A DNA stretch of 64,000 bases from an uncultured Sulfitobacter sp. (GCA_913060815.1 CAJXSZ010000009.1:1-64000), one strand, 5' to 3'; numbered from the stretch's first letter, positions 16,447 to 25,802 are shown. The notes: a model not told the origin generated them from the letters alone. A program made the numbers and translations.

Positions 16447-18162
16447 TTACAGCGGCAGGCCCACTACAAAGCGCGCGCCAAGCGGATCAGAGGTGATGTC
16501 CGCCTCTGTGGGGCGGATATTCTCCGCCCAGATCACGCCACCGTGCGCCTCGACGATTTGCTTGGAGATCGCAAGACCAAGGCCCGAGTTATTGCCGAAG
16601 TGCTCGTCGGGGCGCTGTGAGTAAAAGCGTTTGAAAATCTTGGCCAAAGCCTGATCAGGAATACCGGGGCCGGTGTCCTCAACGACAATCAGAATGCGGT
16701 TTTCACGCTTGCGCGCCCAAACGCGGATCGCATCACCGTCTTCACAAAACGAAATCGCGTTGGTGATAAGGTTTACAAATACCTGCGCCAACCGCGCCTC
16801 AAGGCCCTGAACCGTGACAGTCTCATCAGGCATATCCACGATAAAGTCGATGCCCTTTCCCTTCGCATCCTCACCCAGATACTGGCCCAGATTGCCCAGC
16901 ATCTTGATGAGGTTGAACGGCTCTTCCTCTTCCTTGACCAGCTCACTGTCGAGGCGCGAGGCGTTTGAGATATCGCTGACAAGACGGTCCAGACGGCGCA
17001 CGTCATGGTCGATCACATCCAGCAGCTTTTCGCGCTGGTCCTCACGCTTGATCATGCGCAACGTGCCAACAGCCGAGCGCAGCGAGGCGAGCGGGTTCTT
17101 GATTTCATGGGCCACATCGGCAGCGAACTGTTCGTTCCCTTCAATGCGGTTGTATAGAGCGCTCACCATGCCGCGTAGGGCACCCGATAGGCGCCCGATC
17201 TCGTCAGGGCGGGCCGTCAGGTCGGGAATACGAATACGGCCCGGATTCATCTTGCGCGCATCTTTGTCGCGGCTCAGCTCGGCCGCTGCAGCCAGATCAG
17301 CAAGCGGATTTGCGATGGTCGACGCCAGAACAAGGCTCAGACCGATGGAGACAAGCGTGGCAATGATAAACATCTGCAGAACGCGCTCGCGCTCGCCGCG
17401 CACAAGGCGATCAATCTCGCCGCTCGCACTAGCGATTGCAACAGCACCGACGGCAATGCCGCCCTGTTCAATCGGTGTGGCAACAGCAAGCAGGGTTGCG
17501 CCCGCATCGTCCCGCTCTTCCTTGATCTGCGCCCCCTCGGCCAGGGTCGCCTCGATCACAGGCTTCAAACGTTCCTCAATGGTCAACGCTTCACTGGCCG
17601 TTTGAAACGGACTCGACACCGCATTCCAGAGCCAATTCAGGCCATCCGTCAGAATCGTTTTGCTTTCGCCTGCTGACCCGCCCAGCGCCTGCGCATCGCT
17701 ATTTCCCTCGAACTGCGAAATCAGCGCGCCATCGGTATCAAAAACAAACACCTGAATGCCGCTCCGCAAATCGAGGCCCGACAGGGTCCGCTCGATATCG
17801 ACGCCCTCACCGACTGACAGGTCAACCGTCTGCCCATCTGGCAACTGCGCCTCGACAACATCGGCAATCAGCTCGGCCTCGGAAACGAGAGAGGCGGCAC
17901 GCTGCACCGCGAGGCTTTCTCGAGAGGAGTTGAGATACAAAATCCCCGCAACCAAAACATTCAACGCAATCAGGTTGAACGTGATGATTTTCCGCGTGAG
18001 CGGTGACGCACGCAGCGAGAACAGGCCCCGACGCTCTCGACGGGCCCGCAACTCATTCGGTGCAGCATTGTCCGGCGCGACCCAGTCGTCGCCCAGAACA
18101 ACATCGCCATCGCCTTTCGCAGGGGTCAGATCGCGCACGAAGTTCCTCTCGATAATCGCCAT
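16447..18162 (-). CDS. chvG: Sensor histidine kinase ChvG
   Basis: A 571-residue membrane kinase. Order: cytoplasmic N-terminal tail, transmembrane helix at about 57-79, periplasmic sensor domain of roughly 180 residues, second helix at about 262-284, HAMP, dimerisation domain with the phosphorylated His near 352 (AADVAHEIKNPLASL), and an ATPase domain with the N, G1 and G2 boxes (VEDTGPGIPD, NNSGLGLAISKQIV). In relatives ChvG (ExoS) senses acid or envelope stress and phosphorylates ChvI. It lies ten bases downstream of chvI. Confidence 0.95.
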   Translation of the reverse strand: MAIIERNFVRDLTPAKGDGDVVLGDDWVAPDNAAPNELRARRERRGLFSLRASPLTRKIITFNLIALNVLVAGILYLNSSRESLAVQRAASLVSEAELIADVVEAQLPDGQTVDLSVGEGVDIERTLSGLDLRSGIQVFVFDTDGALISQFEGNSDAQALGGSAGESKTILTDGLNWLWNAVSSPFQTASEALTIEERLKPVIEATLAEGAQIKEERDDAGATLLAVATPIEQGGIAVGAVAIASASGEIDRLVRGERERVLQMFIIATLVSIGLSLVLASTIANPLADLAAAAELSRDKDARKMNPGRIRIPDLTARPDEIGRLSGALRGMVSALYNRIEGNEQFAADVAHEIKNPLASLRSAVGTLRMIKREDQREKLLDVIDHDVRRLDRLVSDISNASRLDSELVKEEEEPFNLIKMLGNLGQYLGEDAKGKGIDFIVDMPDETVTVQGLEARLAQVFVNLITNAISFCEDGDAIRVWARKRENRILIVVEDTGPGIPDQALAKIFKRFYSQRPDEHFGNNSGLGLAISKQIVEAHGGVIWAENIRPTEADITSDPLGARFVVGLPL

Positions 18163-18171
18163 CGGCTCAGA

Positions 18172-18870
18172 TCACTCTTCGTTATATCTGTAACCGATAC
18201 CGTAGAGTGTCTCAATCGCGGAGAATTCATCATCCGCAGTACGCATCTTCTTGCGCAGGCGTTTGATGTGGCTGTCGATGGTGCGATCATCGACATAAAC
18301 CTGATCGTCATAGGCCACGTCCATCAACTGATCTCGTGATTTCACAAAACCGGGACGCTGTGCGAGAGCCTGAAGCAGCAGGAATTCGGTGACTGTCAGA
18401 GAGACGTCATTGCCTTTCCAGCTGACCGCATGGCGCAGCGGGTCCATCCGCAGATCGCCGCGCTCCATCACCTTGGTCTCTTCCGTCTCGCCCACTTCAT
18501 CCGTAGCGACAGCATCCTGACGGCGCAGCAATGCGCGAATCCGCTCGACCAGCAAACGCTGTGAAAACGGCTTCTTCACATAGTCATCGGCACCCATGCG
18601 CAGCCCTAGAACCTCATCAATCTCGTCGTCCTTGGACGTGAGAAAGATAACGGGCATGGCTGTTTTCTGGCGCAGGCGCTGGAGCAGGTCCATCCCGTCC
18701 ATGCGCGGCATTTTAATGTCCAGTACGGCCATATCGGGCAGACGCTTGTTGAATGCGTCCAACGCGGCCTGACCATCGTTATATGTTTCCACCTCAAAAC
18801 CTTCGGCTTCGAGAGTCATCGAAACGGACGTCAGGATGTTCCTGTCGTCGTCCACCAATGCAATTTTTGA
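18172..18870 (-). CDS. chvI: Response regulator ChvI
   Basis: A 232-residue OmpR-class regulator. The receiver domain has the acidic pair in LVDDD and the phosphorylated Asp near residue 52 ([12 protein letters not shown]); the C-terminal winged helix contains the [21 protein letters not shown] region. I choose the GTG at 18870, which has AAGGA upstream and begins the canonical [10 protein letters not shown]; a longer frame to 18981 lacks support. ChvI-ChvG lies next to pckA in many alphaproteobacteria, and the system affects pckA expression in Agrobacterium, so control across the 400-base divergent region is plausible. Confidence 0.95.
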   Translation of the reverse strand, partial: SKIALVDDDRNILTSVSMTLEAEGFEVETYNDGQAALDAFNKRLPDMAVLDIKMPRMDGMDLLQRLRQKTAMPVIFLTSKDDEIDEVLGLRMGADDYVKKPFSQRLLVERIRALLRRQDAVATDEVGETEETKVMERGDLRMDPLRHAVSWKGNDVSLTVTEFLLLQALAQRPGFVKSRDQLMDVAYDDQVYVDDRTIDSHIKRLRKKMRTADDEFSAIETLYGIGYRYNEE

Positions 18871-19237
18871 CACTGCCTGTTTCCTTATGCTGCTCAATGT
18901 ATTTTTGTTTTTTCCATTATTGATCACTCCTTTTGCTGCCGAATCAATGCCAAACTGCGAATCGCGGGTCCGCACGGCCACATTTCAGCCATAATTTGTT
19001 TAGGAATGGCTAAATTGCCTCACTATCGCTGCTGCGCTGCTGCGCGCCCCTTTGATATTGGCGGCAAATTCCGACGCAATATCCCGTTCCTCGAAACCAA
19101 TCTGCCCCACATAACCTCAATCCGCGATCTGGTGGCGCTAACTGTGGCAAACGCGCTGTTCAAGCAGCAAATCATCGTGTTAAGAGGCCGATATTCCACA
19201 TCCGCCCGTGCGTTTTTTGGTACGGGTTTTTCCCACT
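18871..19237. other. Divergent chvI-pckA intergenic region
   Basis: This non-coding stretch separates the chvI operon from pckA and must hold both promoters. It is AT-richer than the genes near chvI. An imperfect operator-like inverted repeat AGCCAT (18987-18992) and ATGGCT (19006-19011) is spaced by 13 bases. I could not pick reliable -35/-10 hexamers. No small gene with a ribosome-binding site is evident. Confidence 0.5.
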
Positions 19238-19252
19238 CTGTGCGACGCACAG
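19238..19252. promoter_or_regulatory. Perfect palindrome in the pckA leader
   Basis: CTGTGCG-A-CGCACAG is a perfect 15-base inverted repeat ending 18 bases before the pckA ATG and five bases before its AAAGGAG ribosome-binding site. It could be an operator (for ChvI or another regulator) or fold in the mRNA leader. The binding protein is unknown. Confidence 0.55.
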
Positions 19253-19270
19253 CTCCAAAGGAGACGACAC

Positions 19271-20869
19271 ATGCAAACTGGACGGGTAAACCCGAACTTT
19301 AGCCTCGATCATCAAGGGATCAAAGGGCTGGGCAATGTGCACTACAACCTGATGGAGCCTGCGCTGATCGAAACCGCGCTCAAGCGTGGCGAAGGGACTT
19401 TGGGCAAAGGTGGCGCATTCCTCTGCACCACAGGCAAATTCACGGGCCGCTCGCCCAAGGATAAACACGTCGTCATAACCGACAGCGTGCGCGACACCAT
19501 CTGGTGGGACAATAACGCCGAGATGTCAGAGGCGGGTTTTGATGCGCTCTACACGGATATGCTGGCCCATATGGAAGGGCGCGACTACTTCGTTCAGGAC
19601 CTCACAGGCGGCGCGGATCCAAAACACGCGATCAACGTACGTTTCGTGACCGAGCTTGCGTGGCACAATCTGTTCATCCGTCACATGATGCGTCGCCCCG
19701 ACCGCGATCAGCTTGACGATTATATGGCCGACTTTACCGTCATCAACTGCCCCAGCTTTTCAGCCGACCCCGCAAAACACGACTGCCGCTCCGAGACGGT
19801 CATCGCGATGAACTTTGACCGCAAGCTGATCCTGATCGGCGGTACGGAATATGCGGGTGAGAACAAGAAATCAGTCTTCTCGCTGCTGAACTACCTGCTG
19901 CCGGAAAAAGGCGTAATGCCAATGCACTGCTCGGCCAATCACGCGGTTGGCAATCCTGTTGATACGGCTATTTTCTTTGGCCTGTCCGGGACGGGCAAGA
20001 CGACGCTGTCCGCTGATCCAAACCGCACGCTGATTGGTGATGACGAGCACGGCTGGTCCGACACGGGCACCTTCAACTTCGAGGGCGGCTGCTATGCCAA
20101 AACGATCAACCTCAGCGCCGAGGCCGAGCCAGAGATTTACGCCACGACCGAGAAATTCGGCACCGTGATCGAGAACATGGTCTTTGACGAAGAGACAAAG
20201 GATCTGGATTTCGACGACGATAGCCTGACAGCCAACATGCGCTGCGCCTATCCGCTGCACTATATTTCCAACGCCTCCAAGAAGGCCGTGGGCGGCCACC
20301 CCAAGAACATCATTATGCTGACCTGCGATGCCTTTGGCACCCTGCCCCCCATCGCGCGTCTGACCCCTGCGCAGGCGATGTACCACTTCCTCTCGGGCTT
20401 TACCTCAAAGGTTGCGGGCACAGAGCGTGGCGTGACCGAGCCCGAGCCCACATTCTCCACCTGCTTTGGCGCGCCGTTCATGCCGCGCCGTCCCGAGGTC
20501 TATGGCAACCTGCTGCGCGAAAAGATCGCCGAGCACGGTGCTACCTGCTGGCTCGTGAATACAGGCTGGACAGGCGGGGCGTACGGCACAGGCTCTCGCA
20601 TGCCGATCCGCGCCACCCGTGCACTGCTGACAGCCGCGCTTGACGGCTCTCTCACAGCAGGCAAATTCCGCAAGGACGAGAACTTTGGCTTTGATGTACC
20701 CGTTTCCGTCGAAGGCGTGGCAGACATCCTGCTCGACCCGCGCCGCACTTGGGACGACCCAGAGGCCTATGACCGTCAGGTCGCCAAGCTGGTCAAGATG
20801 TTCTCCGACAACTTCGAGCAGTACATGCCACACATCGACGACGACGTGAAAGCTGCCGTCATCCGCTAA
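19271..20869 (+). CDS. pckA: Phosphoenolpyruvate carboxykinase (ATP)
   Basis: A 532-residue ATP-dependent PEPCK, converting oxaloacetate and ATP to phosphoenolpyruvate and CO2 at the entry to gluconeogenesis. The P-loop GLSGTGKTT lies at about 236-244, the kinase-2 region LIGDDEHGW follows, and [12 protein letters not shown] near 54-65 is in the substrate site. The start at 19271 has a good AAAGGAG ribosome-binding site. It is divergent from chvI and ends in an intrinsic terminator. Length is normal for the family. Confidence 0.97.
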   Translation: MQTGRVNPNFSLDHQGIKGLGNVHYNLMEPALIETALKRGEGTLGKGGAFLCTTGKFTGRSPKDKHVVITDSVRDTIWWDNNAEMSEAGFDALYTDMLAHMEGRDYFVQDLTGGADPKHAINVRFVTELAWHNLFIRHMMRRPDRDQLDDYMADFTVINCPSFSADPAKHDCRSETVIAMNFDRKLILIGGTEYAGENKKSVFSLLNYLLPEKGVMPMHCSANHAVGNPVDTAIFFGLSGTGKTTLSADPNRTLIGDDEHGWSDTGTFNFEGGCYAKTINLSAEAEPEIYATTEKFGTVIENMVFDEETKDLDFDDDSLTANMRCAYPLHYISNASKKAVGGHPKNIIMLTCDAFGTLPPIARLTPAQAMYHFLSGFTSKVAGTERGVTEPEPTFSTCFGAPFMPRRPEVYGNLLREKIAEHGATCWLVNTGWTGGAYGTGSRMPIRATRALLTAALDGSLTAGKFRKDENFGFDVPVSVEGVADILLDPRRTWDDPEAYDRQVAKLVKMFSDNFEQYMPHIDDDVKAAVIR

Positions 20870-20894
20870 AGCGAACAAAACATACGAATGAGAA

Positions 20895-20926
20895 AGAGCC
20901 GCAGATATACCTGCGGCTCTTTTTTT
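20895..20926 (+). terminator. Intrinsic terminator after pckA
   Basis: AGAGCCGCAG (20895-20904) pairs with CTGCGGCTCT (20911-20920) around ATATAC and is followed by a run of T. The convergent acyltransferase-like gene ends at 20943, and the reverse strand could also use the stem, though its T run is weaker. Confidence 0.92.
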
Positions 20927-20942
20927 GTTTCCGAAGAATTAC

Positions 20943-21659
20943 TTAGGCTGCCAATGCCATCAGCTCGCGCAGCGGCATGTCCAGCATGAAGCGGATATCC
21001 TCATTGCTCATATAGACCATGAAGCCCTCCAGCGGCCCCTCCTCACCACGGATGAACCACCGCAAACAGCCCGGCTCGGCATGCATATACCCCTGCCGCT
21101 CCGCGAACCCCTTGAAGGCAACAGGTTTGGGCATGAAGCCGATGACATGATCGGGGGCAAAGCGCTGCATCGCTGTCAGGAAAGCATAGCGACCAAGGAT
21201 GCACGACAGCCCTGTACCGCGGTACTGGCCGGGATCACCACCCATCCAGACTTCACCGTGATAGACGACCTTACCCGCAATCCGCTGCGCGCCTGGGCCG
21301 GGACGGTAGCGCGAGCGGGTATAGTCGATGTCCAATCCAGACGGCGGAAACTGCCGAAACCCGCGCCGCATATACTCGCTCAGCCTTTGCTGTTTGAGAT
21401 CTAGAACGCGTAAGGCCTGCGTGTGCATGATGCGATTTGTCGCGTCCCGACCGACCATCCAAACTGCGTTTGACTCGTTCAGATGATGCAATTCTGGGTC
21501 AAATGGCGCGCCAACCTGATGATCGGGCCTTCCTTCGGCAAGCAGCGCTTTATACTCTTCAAAATCAGTCCCGATCGTAAGCTGAACAGAGTTACGTTTC
21601 AGGATATCAAGGCTTGCCGCCATGAAATGCGCATCGGTGTTGGCCGAATAAAGGGTCAT
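20943..21659 (-). CDS. GNAT-fold acyltransferase, autoinducer-synthase-like, function unknown
   Basis: A 238-residue protein with no clear family name. Its layout resembles the GNAT fold shared by LuxI-type and FeeM-type N-acyl synthases: FDPELHHLNESNAVWMVGRDA then QALRVLDL near 50-85 (the strand pair after the substrate loop), a VVYHGEVWMGGDP strand near 130-145, a GTGLSCILGRYAFLTAM helix, and HVIGFMPKPVAFKGFAERQGY near 170-190. LuxI's invariant residues are not clearly conserved, so AHL synthesis is not claimed. It follows an atypical LysR-type regulator by 53 bases in the same direction, a regulator-synthase arrangement. Confidence in the gene is high, in the fold moderate. Confidence 0.6.
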   Translation of the reverse strand: MTLYSANTDAHFMAASLDILKRNSVQLTIGTDFEEYKALLAEGRPDHQVGAPFDPELHHLNESNAVWMVGRDATNRIMHTQALRVLDLKQQRLSEYMRRGFRQFPPSGLDIDYTRSRYRPGPGAQRIAGKVVYHGEVWMGGDPGQYRGTGLSCILGRYAFLTAMQRFAPDHVIGFMPKPVAFKGFAERQGYMHAEPGCLRWFIRGEEGPLEGFMVYMSNEDIRFMLDMPLRELMALAA

Positions 21660-21712
21660 GTAGGTTACTCCATAAACAAGGGATTCTCCTGCTATTATAG
21701 AACAACTTATAG

Positions 21713-22633
21713 TTAATGCCCCTGATTAAGTCCTACCTCGCCCAGATCCATCACCAACTCGGGAGCCATCATGACATCCGGAGTGCCTGCAATATCGATC
21801 CCGTTGTGGCGATCAACGATAGAGACCAACGCGAAAGACCCATCTGGAAAGCGACACCCCAAAAGCAATCGCACATAACAAATCTGCTCAAGCTGCCCGT
21901 CAGGCCCACGCACAATCTGGGTGTATATGTGGTCCACGCGGGCGTTTTGCTCCTGCTCCACCTCGTGAAACGGCATGCTCAGCAATCGGCCAAAGTCTGG
22001 CCCACCTGGCAACTCACCTAAGACGCGCCCGACACTGCTGCGCGCATTCGCAAGACCGAACCACGACACATATGAGGACTGCTCCCCCAGCTCGACGCAA
22101 ATCCACCCGTTTGGAGAATTGCGATACACCATCGCATAGGGCCTGATATGTTGAAATTCAGGGCTATCCAGTTCGCCCTCCCCCAGTGCCCATGCCTTAA
22201 GCGCAGCAGCATGCAAAGGCCTGTCCGACGTCCAGACCGTGTTGATCGGCTTTTGCTGCTGGTAGAAATTCCCGCCATTGGGGAAATTCGCGGCGTAAAG
22301 TGGCATCCCGTCCTGATGGCGTACTTGCCCGCGTGCCCAGACGTTACACCGTGCGAGGATATTCTGCGCCTCTGGCAGCGCTTCCTGACCCGCATCCGTC
22401 AATTGATAGCGACGGTCATCAATCACAAACAACGCCTCGCCCGCCATATCTTCCAATTGGGCGATGTGACGGCGCACGGTCTGGCGCGTGCTTTTGAGTT
22501 CGGCAACCGCATGGCTCAGGTTCAATGTTTGCGCCAACATCACAAATGAGCGCACCATTTCGTAGAGAAGGGGCGGTATTTGCGTATCCGTAGCTCTGGA
22601 TCCGAGGGGCGTTTTGGTCATGGGTCCATTCAT
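21713..22633 (-). CDS. LysR-type HTH regulator with an atypical C-terminal domain
   Basis: A 306-residue regulator. Residues about 20-85 form a LysR-type winged helix-turn-helix (FVMLAQTLNLSHAVAELKSTRQTVRRHIAQLE, shown here only by its ends: FVMLAQTLNL and TVRRHIAQLE, then YQLTDAG). The rest does not look like the periplasmic-binding-protein fold of ordinary LysR proteins; it has LLSMPFHEVEQEQNARV and CRFPDGSFALVSIVDR, closer to a PAS-like sensing domain. Start may be 22633 or the in-frame ATG at 22621. It is transcribed with the GNAT-like gene downstream and divergent from the XRE regulator. Confidence 0.7.
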   Translation of the reverse strand: MNGPMTKTPLGSRATDTQIPPLLYEMVRSFVMLAQTLNLSHAVAELKSTRQTVRRHIAQLEDMAGEALFVIDDRRYQLTDAGQEALPEAQNILARCNVWARGQVRHQDGMPLYAANFPNGGNFYQQQKPINTVWTSDRPLHAAALKAWALGEGELDSPEFQHIRPYAMVYRNSPNGWICVELGEQSSYVSWFGLANARSSVGRVLGELPGGPDFGRLLSMPFHEVEQEQNARVDHIYTQIVRGPDGQLEQICYVRLLLGCRFPDGSFALVSIVDRHNGIDIAGTPDVMMAPELVMDLGEVGLNQGH

Positions 22634-22785
22634 GCACCCGCACTGGTAAACAAATCACCCAGCAATGCAACATAAATCACACCTTATGTGTACATCTATT
22701 TCACAAAAATGAACGAAACTATCCAATTGATCGTAAAGTCTAATTTTCCCAAGGTTGAAAAGTACACAACCAGAGGTTTTTAACG

Positions 22786-23148
22786 ATGGCACATCCAGTA
22801 GACGTTCATGTAGGTCGCAAGCTTAAAGAAATACGCACTCAGCGGCGCTTATCCCAAACGGACGTCGCACAAAAGTTGGGGCTTTCGTTTCAGCAGGTCC
22901 AGAAATACGAGATCGGTTCAAACCGGATCGCCGCAAGCCGACTTTTCGAGCTTGCACAGATATTTGAGGTCTCGCCTGCCTATTTCTTTGATGGTCTCTA
23001 CGAGAACGCCCACACCGATGCTAGCCCGAGCGATTCGGGCAAAGATATCATGACCGCGCTCGATTCGATCGAAGACGATGCTGTGAAATCGCGGATCGTG
23101 ACGTTTATCGAGGACATCTCGGGCATGTCGGTCTCACGCCAATACTGA
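22786..23148 (+). CDS. XRE-family helix-turn-helix regulator
   Basis: A 120-residue DNA-binding protein with an N-terminal Cro/CI-type helix-turn-helix (residues about 9-65: RKLKEIRTQRRLSQTDVAQ, then FQQVQKYEIGSNRI) and an acidic C-terminal tail with a short helix. This compact form is common in alphaproteobacteria, where relatives regulate envelope or stress genes, but the target is unknown. The 152-base gap to the divergent LysR-type gene is AT-rich and probably carries both promoters. Its stop codon abuts the stop of the convergent TauE/SafE gene. Confidence 0.88.
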   Translation: MAHPVDVHVGRKLKEIRTQRRLSQTDVAQKLGLSFQQVQKYEIGSNRIAASRLFELAQIFEVSPAYFFDGLYENAHTDASPSDSGKDIMTALDSIEDDAVKSRIVTFIEDISGMSVSRQY

Positions 23149-23916
23149 TCATCCGAACCATGCACGGCGAATCAGGTTAAGCCCCGCGACCAACAAGACC
23201 AACAGCGTCATGCGACGAAACATCTGTTGGTCGATGCGGTCCATAACGGACATCCCGATCCACATGCCTAAAAAAGCGGTCGGGACCATCGCGAGCGAAA
23301 ACCCGATGGTCTCGGACCGCAACACCCCCGACCCGATATGCGCCACTAACAGCGCCACAGCACCAAGGCCGTAGATCACCCCCTGCACCCGCATCTGGTC
23401 ATGCTTGGGCGTATTCAGCGCCGTCAGATAGGCAACTGTGGGAGGGCCCCATATCCCTGATACGCCGCCCAACGCCCCTGCCACACTCCCAGCAATCACT
23501 TCAACGGGCACGCTACGACGTGGCAGACTGAAGGTAAGCCCGAACAATTGCAGACATGCGAAAAAAGTCACGGGGACACCGATCACGGCCATCATCACCT
23601 GATCGGGAAACAGACGAACCAATTGCGCGCTGGCAACCAACAAGATACCGCCCACGATCAGAAAAAGCCTGAACTCAACGGTCGACCGTATCGCAGCCCC
23701 AAGGCCCTGTCTGAGCGCCTGATGGGCATTTGTCACCAAGGTAGGCACGATCAATCCAGCCAGCGCCAGTTCGGGCGGCATAAAGATCGTGAGCCCTGAT
23801 ATAAAGACCAGTGGCATCGCGAATCCCACGACGCCCTTTACGAATCCGGCAATAACACCGACGAGGGCTGCAAAAAGCAAATCAGATGGTGTAATGAGGG
23901 GGAATAGTGTTTCCAT
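23149..23916 (-). CDS. TauE/SafE family sulfite/organosulfonate exporter
   Basis: A 255-residue polytopic inner-membrane protein of the TauE/SafE (former DUF81) family, with about eight hydrophobic segments and the family's GFVKGVVGFAMPL motif in the first repeat and the GGVSGIWGPPTV motif in the second. Members export sulfite, sulfoacetate or related anions. The ATG at 23916 directly follows a perfect inverted repeat (23918-23937) that contains its only candidate ribosome-binding site. It is divergent from mcd. Confidence 0.88.
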   Translation of the reverse strand: METLFPLITPSDLLFAALVGVIAGFVKGVVGFAMPLVFISGLTIFMPPELALAGLIVPTLVTNAHQALRQGLGAAIRSTVEFRLFLIVGGILLVASAQLVRLFPDQVMMAVIGVPVTFFACLQLFGLTFSLPRRSVPVEVIAGSVAGALGGVSGIWGPPTVAYLTALNTPKHDQMRVQGVIYGLGAVALLVAHIGSGVLRSETIGFSLAMVPTAFLGMWIGMSVMDRIDQQMFRRMTLLVLLVAGLNLIRRAWFG

Positions 23917-23917
23917 A

Positions 23918-23937
23918 GCCCTACATAACAGTAGGGC
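23918..23937. promoter_or_regulatory. Inverted repeat at the TauE/SafE translation start
   Basis: GCCCTAC-ATAACA-GTAGGGC is a perfect 7-bp inverted repeat two bases from the ATG of the TauE/SafE gene. On the minus strand the GTAGGG arm is the only candidate ribosome-binding site, so the hairpin could hide the site, or the repeat could be an operator. Confidence 0.5.
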
Positions 23938-24061
23938 GCGCGGGCAAAAGCAGATTCAGCAGCGTAATTTAAAACCAAATTGCCGCAGCGAAACGTATCT
24001 TTGTTGCGCTGCACCTGCAAAGTGATTAAGCCGAGCGCTAAGCAAAAAAGGATTTTGATAG

Positions 24062-25747
24062 ATGGCACATGACGGACAACTGAATATGGACGCGCCCGTT
24101 CTCCTCGATGACCTGCTGACACTGACCGCCGCTGCCGTCGGCCCTGTTGAAGCTATCCTTGCGCGCGCGACAGAGACGGTGCGCACAATGGTCACTGAGG
24201 GGGGCCGCGTGTCCAACGCGCTGGTCGAGCAGAATCAGACCGCTTCGCACGGCCTCGCGTGGCTCGCCACTTACGCCCAATCCCTGCGCCAGATGCAAAC
24301 ATGGGCCGAGCGGATGCAAGCGGAAGGCAAATTCGGCGAGACCGAAGCATTGATCCACCAAATCGCCTTTGGCGAGTACCTTTGGCAGGTATACGGCGGC
24401 ATCCAGATGAACCAAGGTGAAGTCGTCCGCCTTCAGGACCTCGGCCTTTCCCAAGAAGACCAGCGCGGCCTGATGGAGCCTGCGATTCAAGCACTCACAC
24501 AAGGCGGCAACACACAAGCCGCACGCAGCCGTCTGGTCGAGCTGATGCAAGAGCATTCCGCGAATGTGACCGTTGGCGCTTCCGGCCTCGATGACGAGCT
24601 GGAAATGATCCGCGACCAGTTCCGCCGCTATGCGGTTGAGAAGGTCGAACCCTTTGCACATGAATGGCACCTCAAAGACGAGCTGATCCCAATGGAAGTG
24701 ATCGAGGAGCTGGCCGAAATGGGCGTCTTCGGCCTTACCATCCCCGAGGAATACGGCGGCTTCGGCCTGAGCAAAGCCTCCATGTGCGTCGTCTCCGAAG
24801 AACTCTCGCGCGGCTACATCGGCGTGGGCTCCCTCGCCACCCGCTCCGAGATTGCGGCCGAGCTGATCATCGCAGGCGGCACAGAGGAGCAGAAGCAAAA
24901 GTGGCTGCCGCGTTTGTCGAGCGCCGAAACTCTGCCAACGGCCGTCTTTACAGAGCCTAACACAGGCTCTGACCTTGGCTCTTTGCGCACCCGCGCGGTC
25001 AAGGATGACAACGGCGACTACAAGGTCACAGGTAACAAAACGTGGATCACCCACGCCTCGCGCACCCAGATCATGACACTTATGGCGCGCACCGATCCTG
25101 CGACAGATAACTACAAAGGTCTGTCAATGTTCATCGCGGAAAAGACCCCGGGTGACTGCGCCAACCCCTTCCCCACTGAGGGCATGTCAGGCGGCGAAAT
25201 CGAAGTGCTGGGCTACCGCGGCATGAAAGAATATGAGATCGCCTTCGACAACTTCCACGTCAAAGGCGAGAACCTCTTGGGCGGCGAAGAGGGCAGAGGC
25301 TTTAAACAGCTGATGGAGACATTCGAGAGCGCGCGCATCCAGACCGCCGCCCGCGCGATCGGTGTGGCGCAATCCGCCCTCGACATCTCGATGCAATACG
25401 CCATTGACCGCAAGCAATTCGGCAAATCGTTGATTAACTTCCCACGCGTCACCTCGAAACTGGCGATGATGGCGGTCGAGATCATGGTCGCACGCCAGCT
25501 CACCTATTTCTCGGCCTTCGAGAAGGACGAGGGGCGCCGCTGTGACGTGGAGGCTGGTATGGCCAAGCTTCTGGGCGCACGCGTGGCATGGGCTGCGGCG
25601 GACAATGGCCTGCAGATCCACGGCGGTAACGGCTTCGCGCTGGAGTATAAAATCTCCCGTGTCCTCTGTGATGCGCGTATCCTCAACATCTTTGAAGGCG
25701 CTGCCGAAATCCAGGCACAGGTAATTGCACGCCGTCTCTTGGGCTAA
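24062..25747 (+). CDS. mcd: (2S)-Methylsuccinyl-CoA dehydrogenase, ethylmalonyl-CoA pathway
   Basis: A 561-residue acyl-CoA dehydrogenase-family flavoprotein. The first 170 or so residues are an extra helical domain absent from ordinary acyl-CoA dehydrogenases; this extension and total length match Mcd of Rhodobacter. The catalytic part has TEPNTGSDLGSL, GNKTWITHA, AIDRKQFGKSL and the C-terminal NGFALEYKISRVL with IFEGAAEIQ. Mcd oxidises methylsuccinyl-CoA to mesaconyl-CoA during acetate assimilation, passing electrons to ETF. etfBA and a B12 adenosyltransferase in the window fit this pathway. A TetR regulator follows. Confidence 0.87.
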   Translation: MAHDGQLNMDAPVLLDDLLTLTAAAVGPVEAILARATETVRTMVTEGGRVSNALVEQNQTASHGLAWLATYAQSLRQMQTWAERMQAEGKFGETEALIHQIAFGEYLWQVYGGIQMNQGEVVRLQDLGLSQEDQRGLMEPAIQALTQGGNTQAARSRLVELMQEHSANVTVGASGLDDELEMIRDQFRRYAVEKVEPFAHEWHLKDELIPMEVIEELAEMGVFGLTIPEEYGGFGLSKASMCVVSEELSRGYIGVGSLATRSEIAAELIIAGGTEEQKQKWLPRLSSAETLPTAVFTEPNTGSDLGSLRTRAVKDDNGDYKVTGNKTWITHASRTQIMTLMARTDPATDNYKGLSMFIAEKTPGDCANPFPTEGMSGGEIEVLGYRGMKEYEIAFDNFHVKGENLLGGEEGRGFKQLMETFESARIQTAARAIGVAQSALDISMQYAIDRKQFGKSLINFPRVTSKLAMMAVEIMVARQLTYFSAFEKDEGRRCDVEAGMAKLLGARVAWAAADNGLQIHGGNGFALEYKISRVLCDARILNIFEGAAEIQAQVIARRLLG

Positions 25748-25773
25748 CGTATCCGCAAAATTTCAACACAGCC

Positions 25774-25802
25774 AAAGGGCGCGCTCTTGTAGTGCGCCCT
25801 TT
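25774..25802 (+). terminator. Intrinsic terminator after mcd
   Basis: AAAGGGCGC (25774-25782) pairs with GCGCCCTTT (25794-25802) around an 11-base loop. It ends about 20 bases before the ATG of the TetR-type gene, so that gene likely needs read-through or its own nearby promoter. Confidence 0.8.

Noticed and set aside
20943-21659. Assignment as an acyl-homoserine lactone synthase (luxI)
   Set aside because: The fold pattern is suggestive but the invariant Arg, Trp, Asp and Glu of LuxI could not be placed with confidence, and the partner is not a LuxR-type regulator.
24038-25054. 338-codon minus-strand frame inside mcd
   Set aside because: It mirrors mcd codons in the opposite strand; mcd has clear family motifs.
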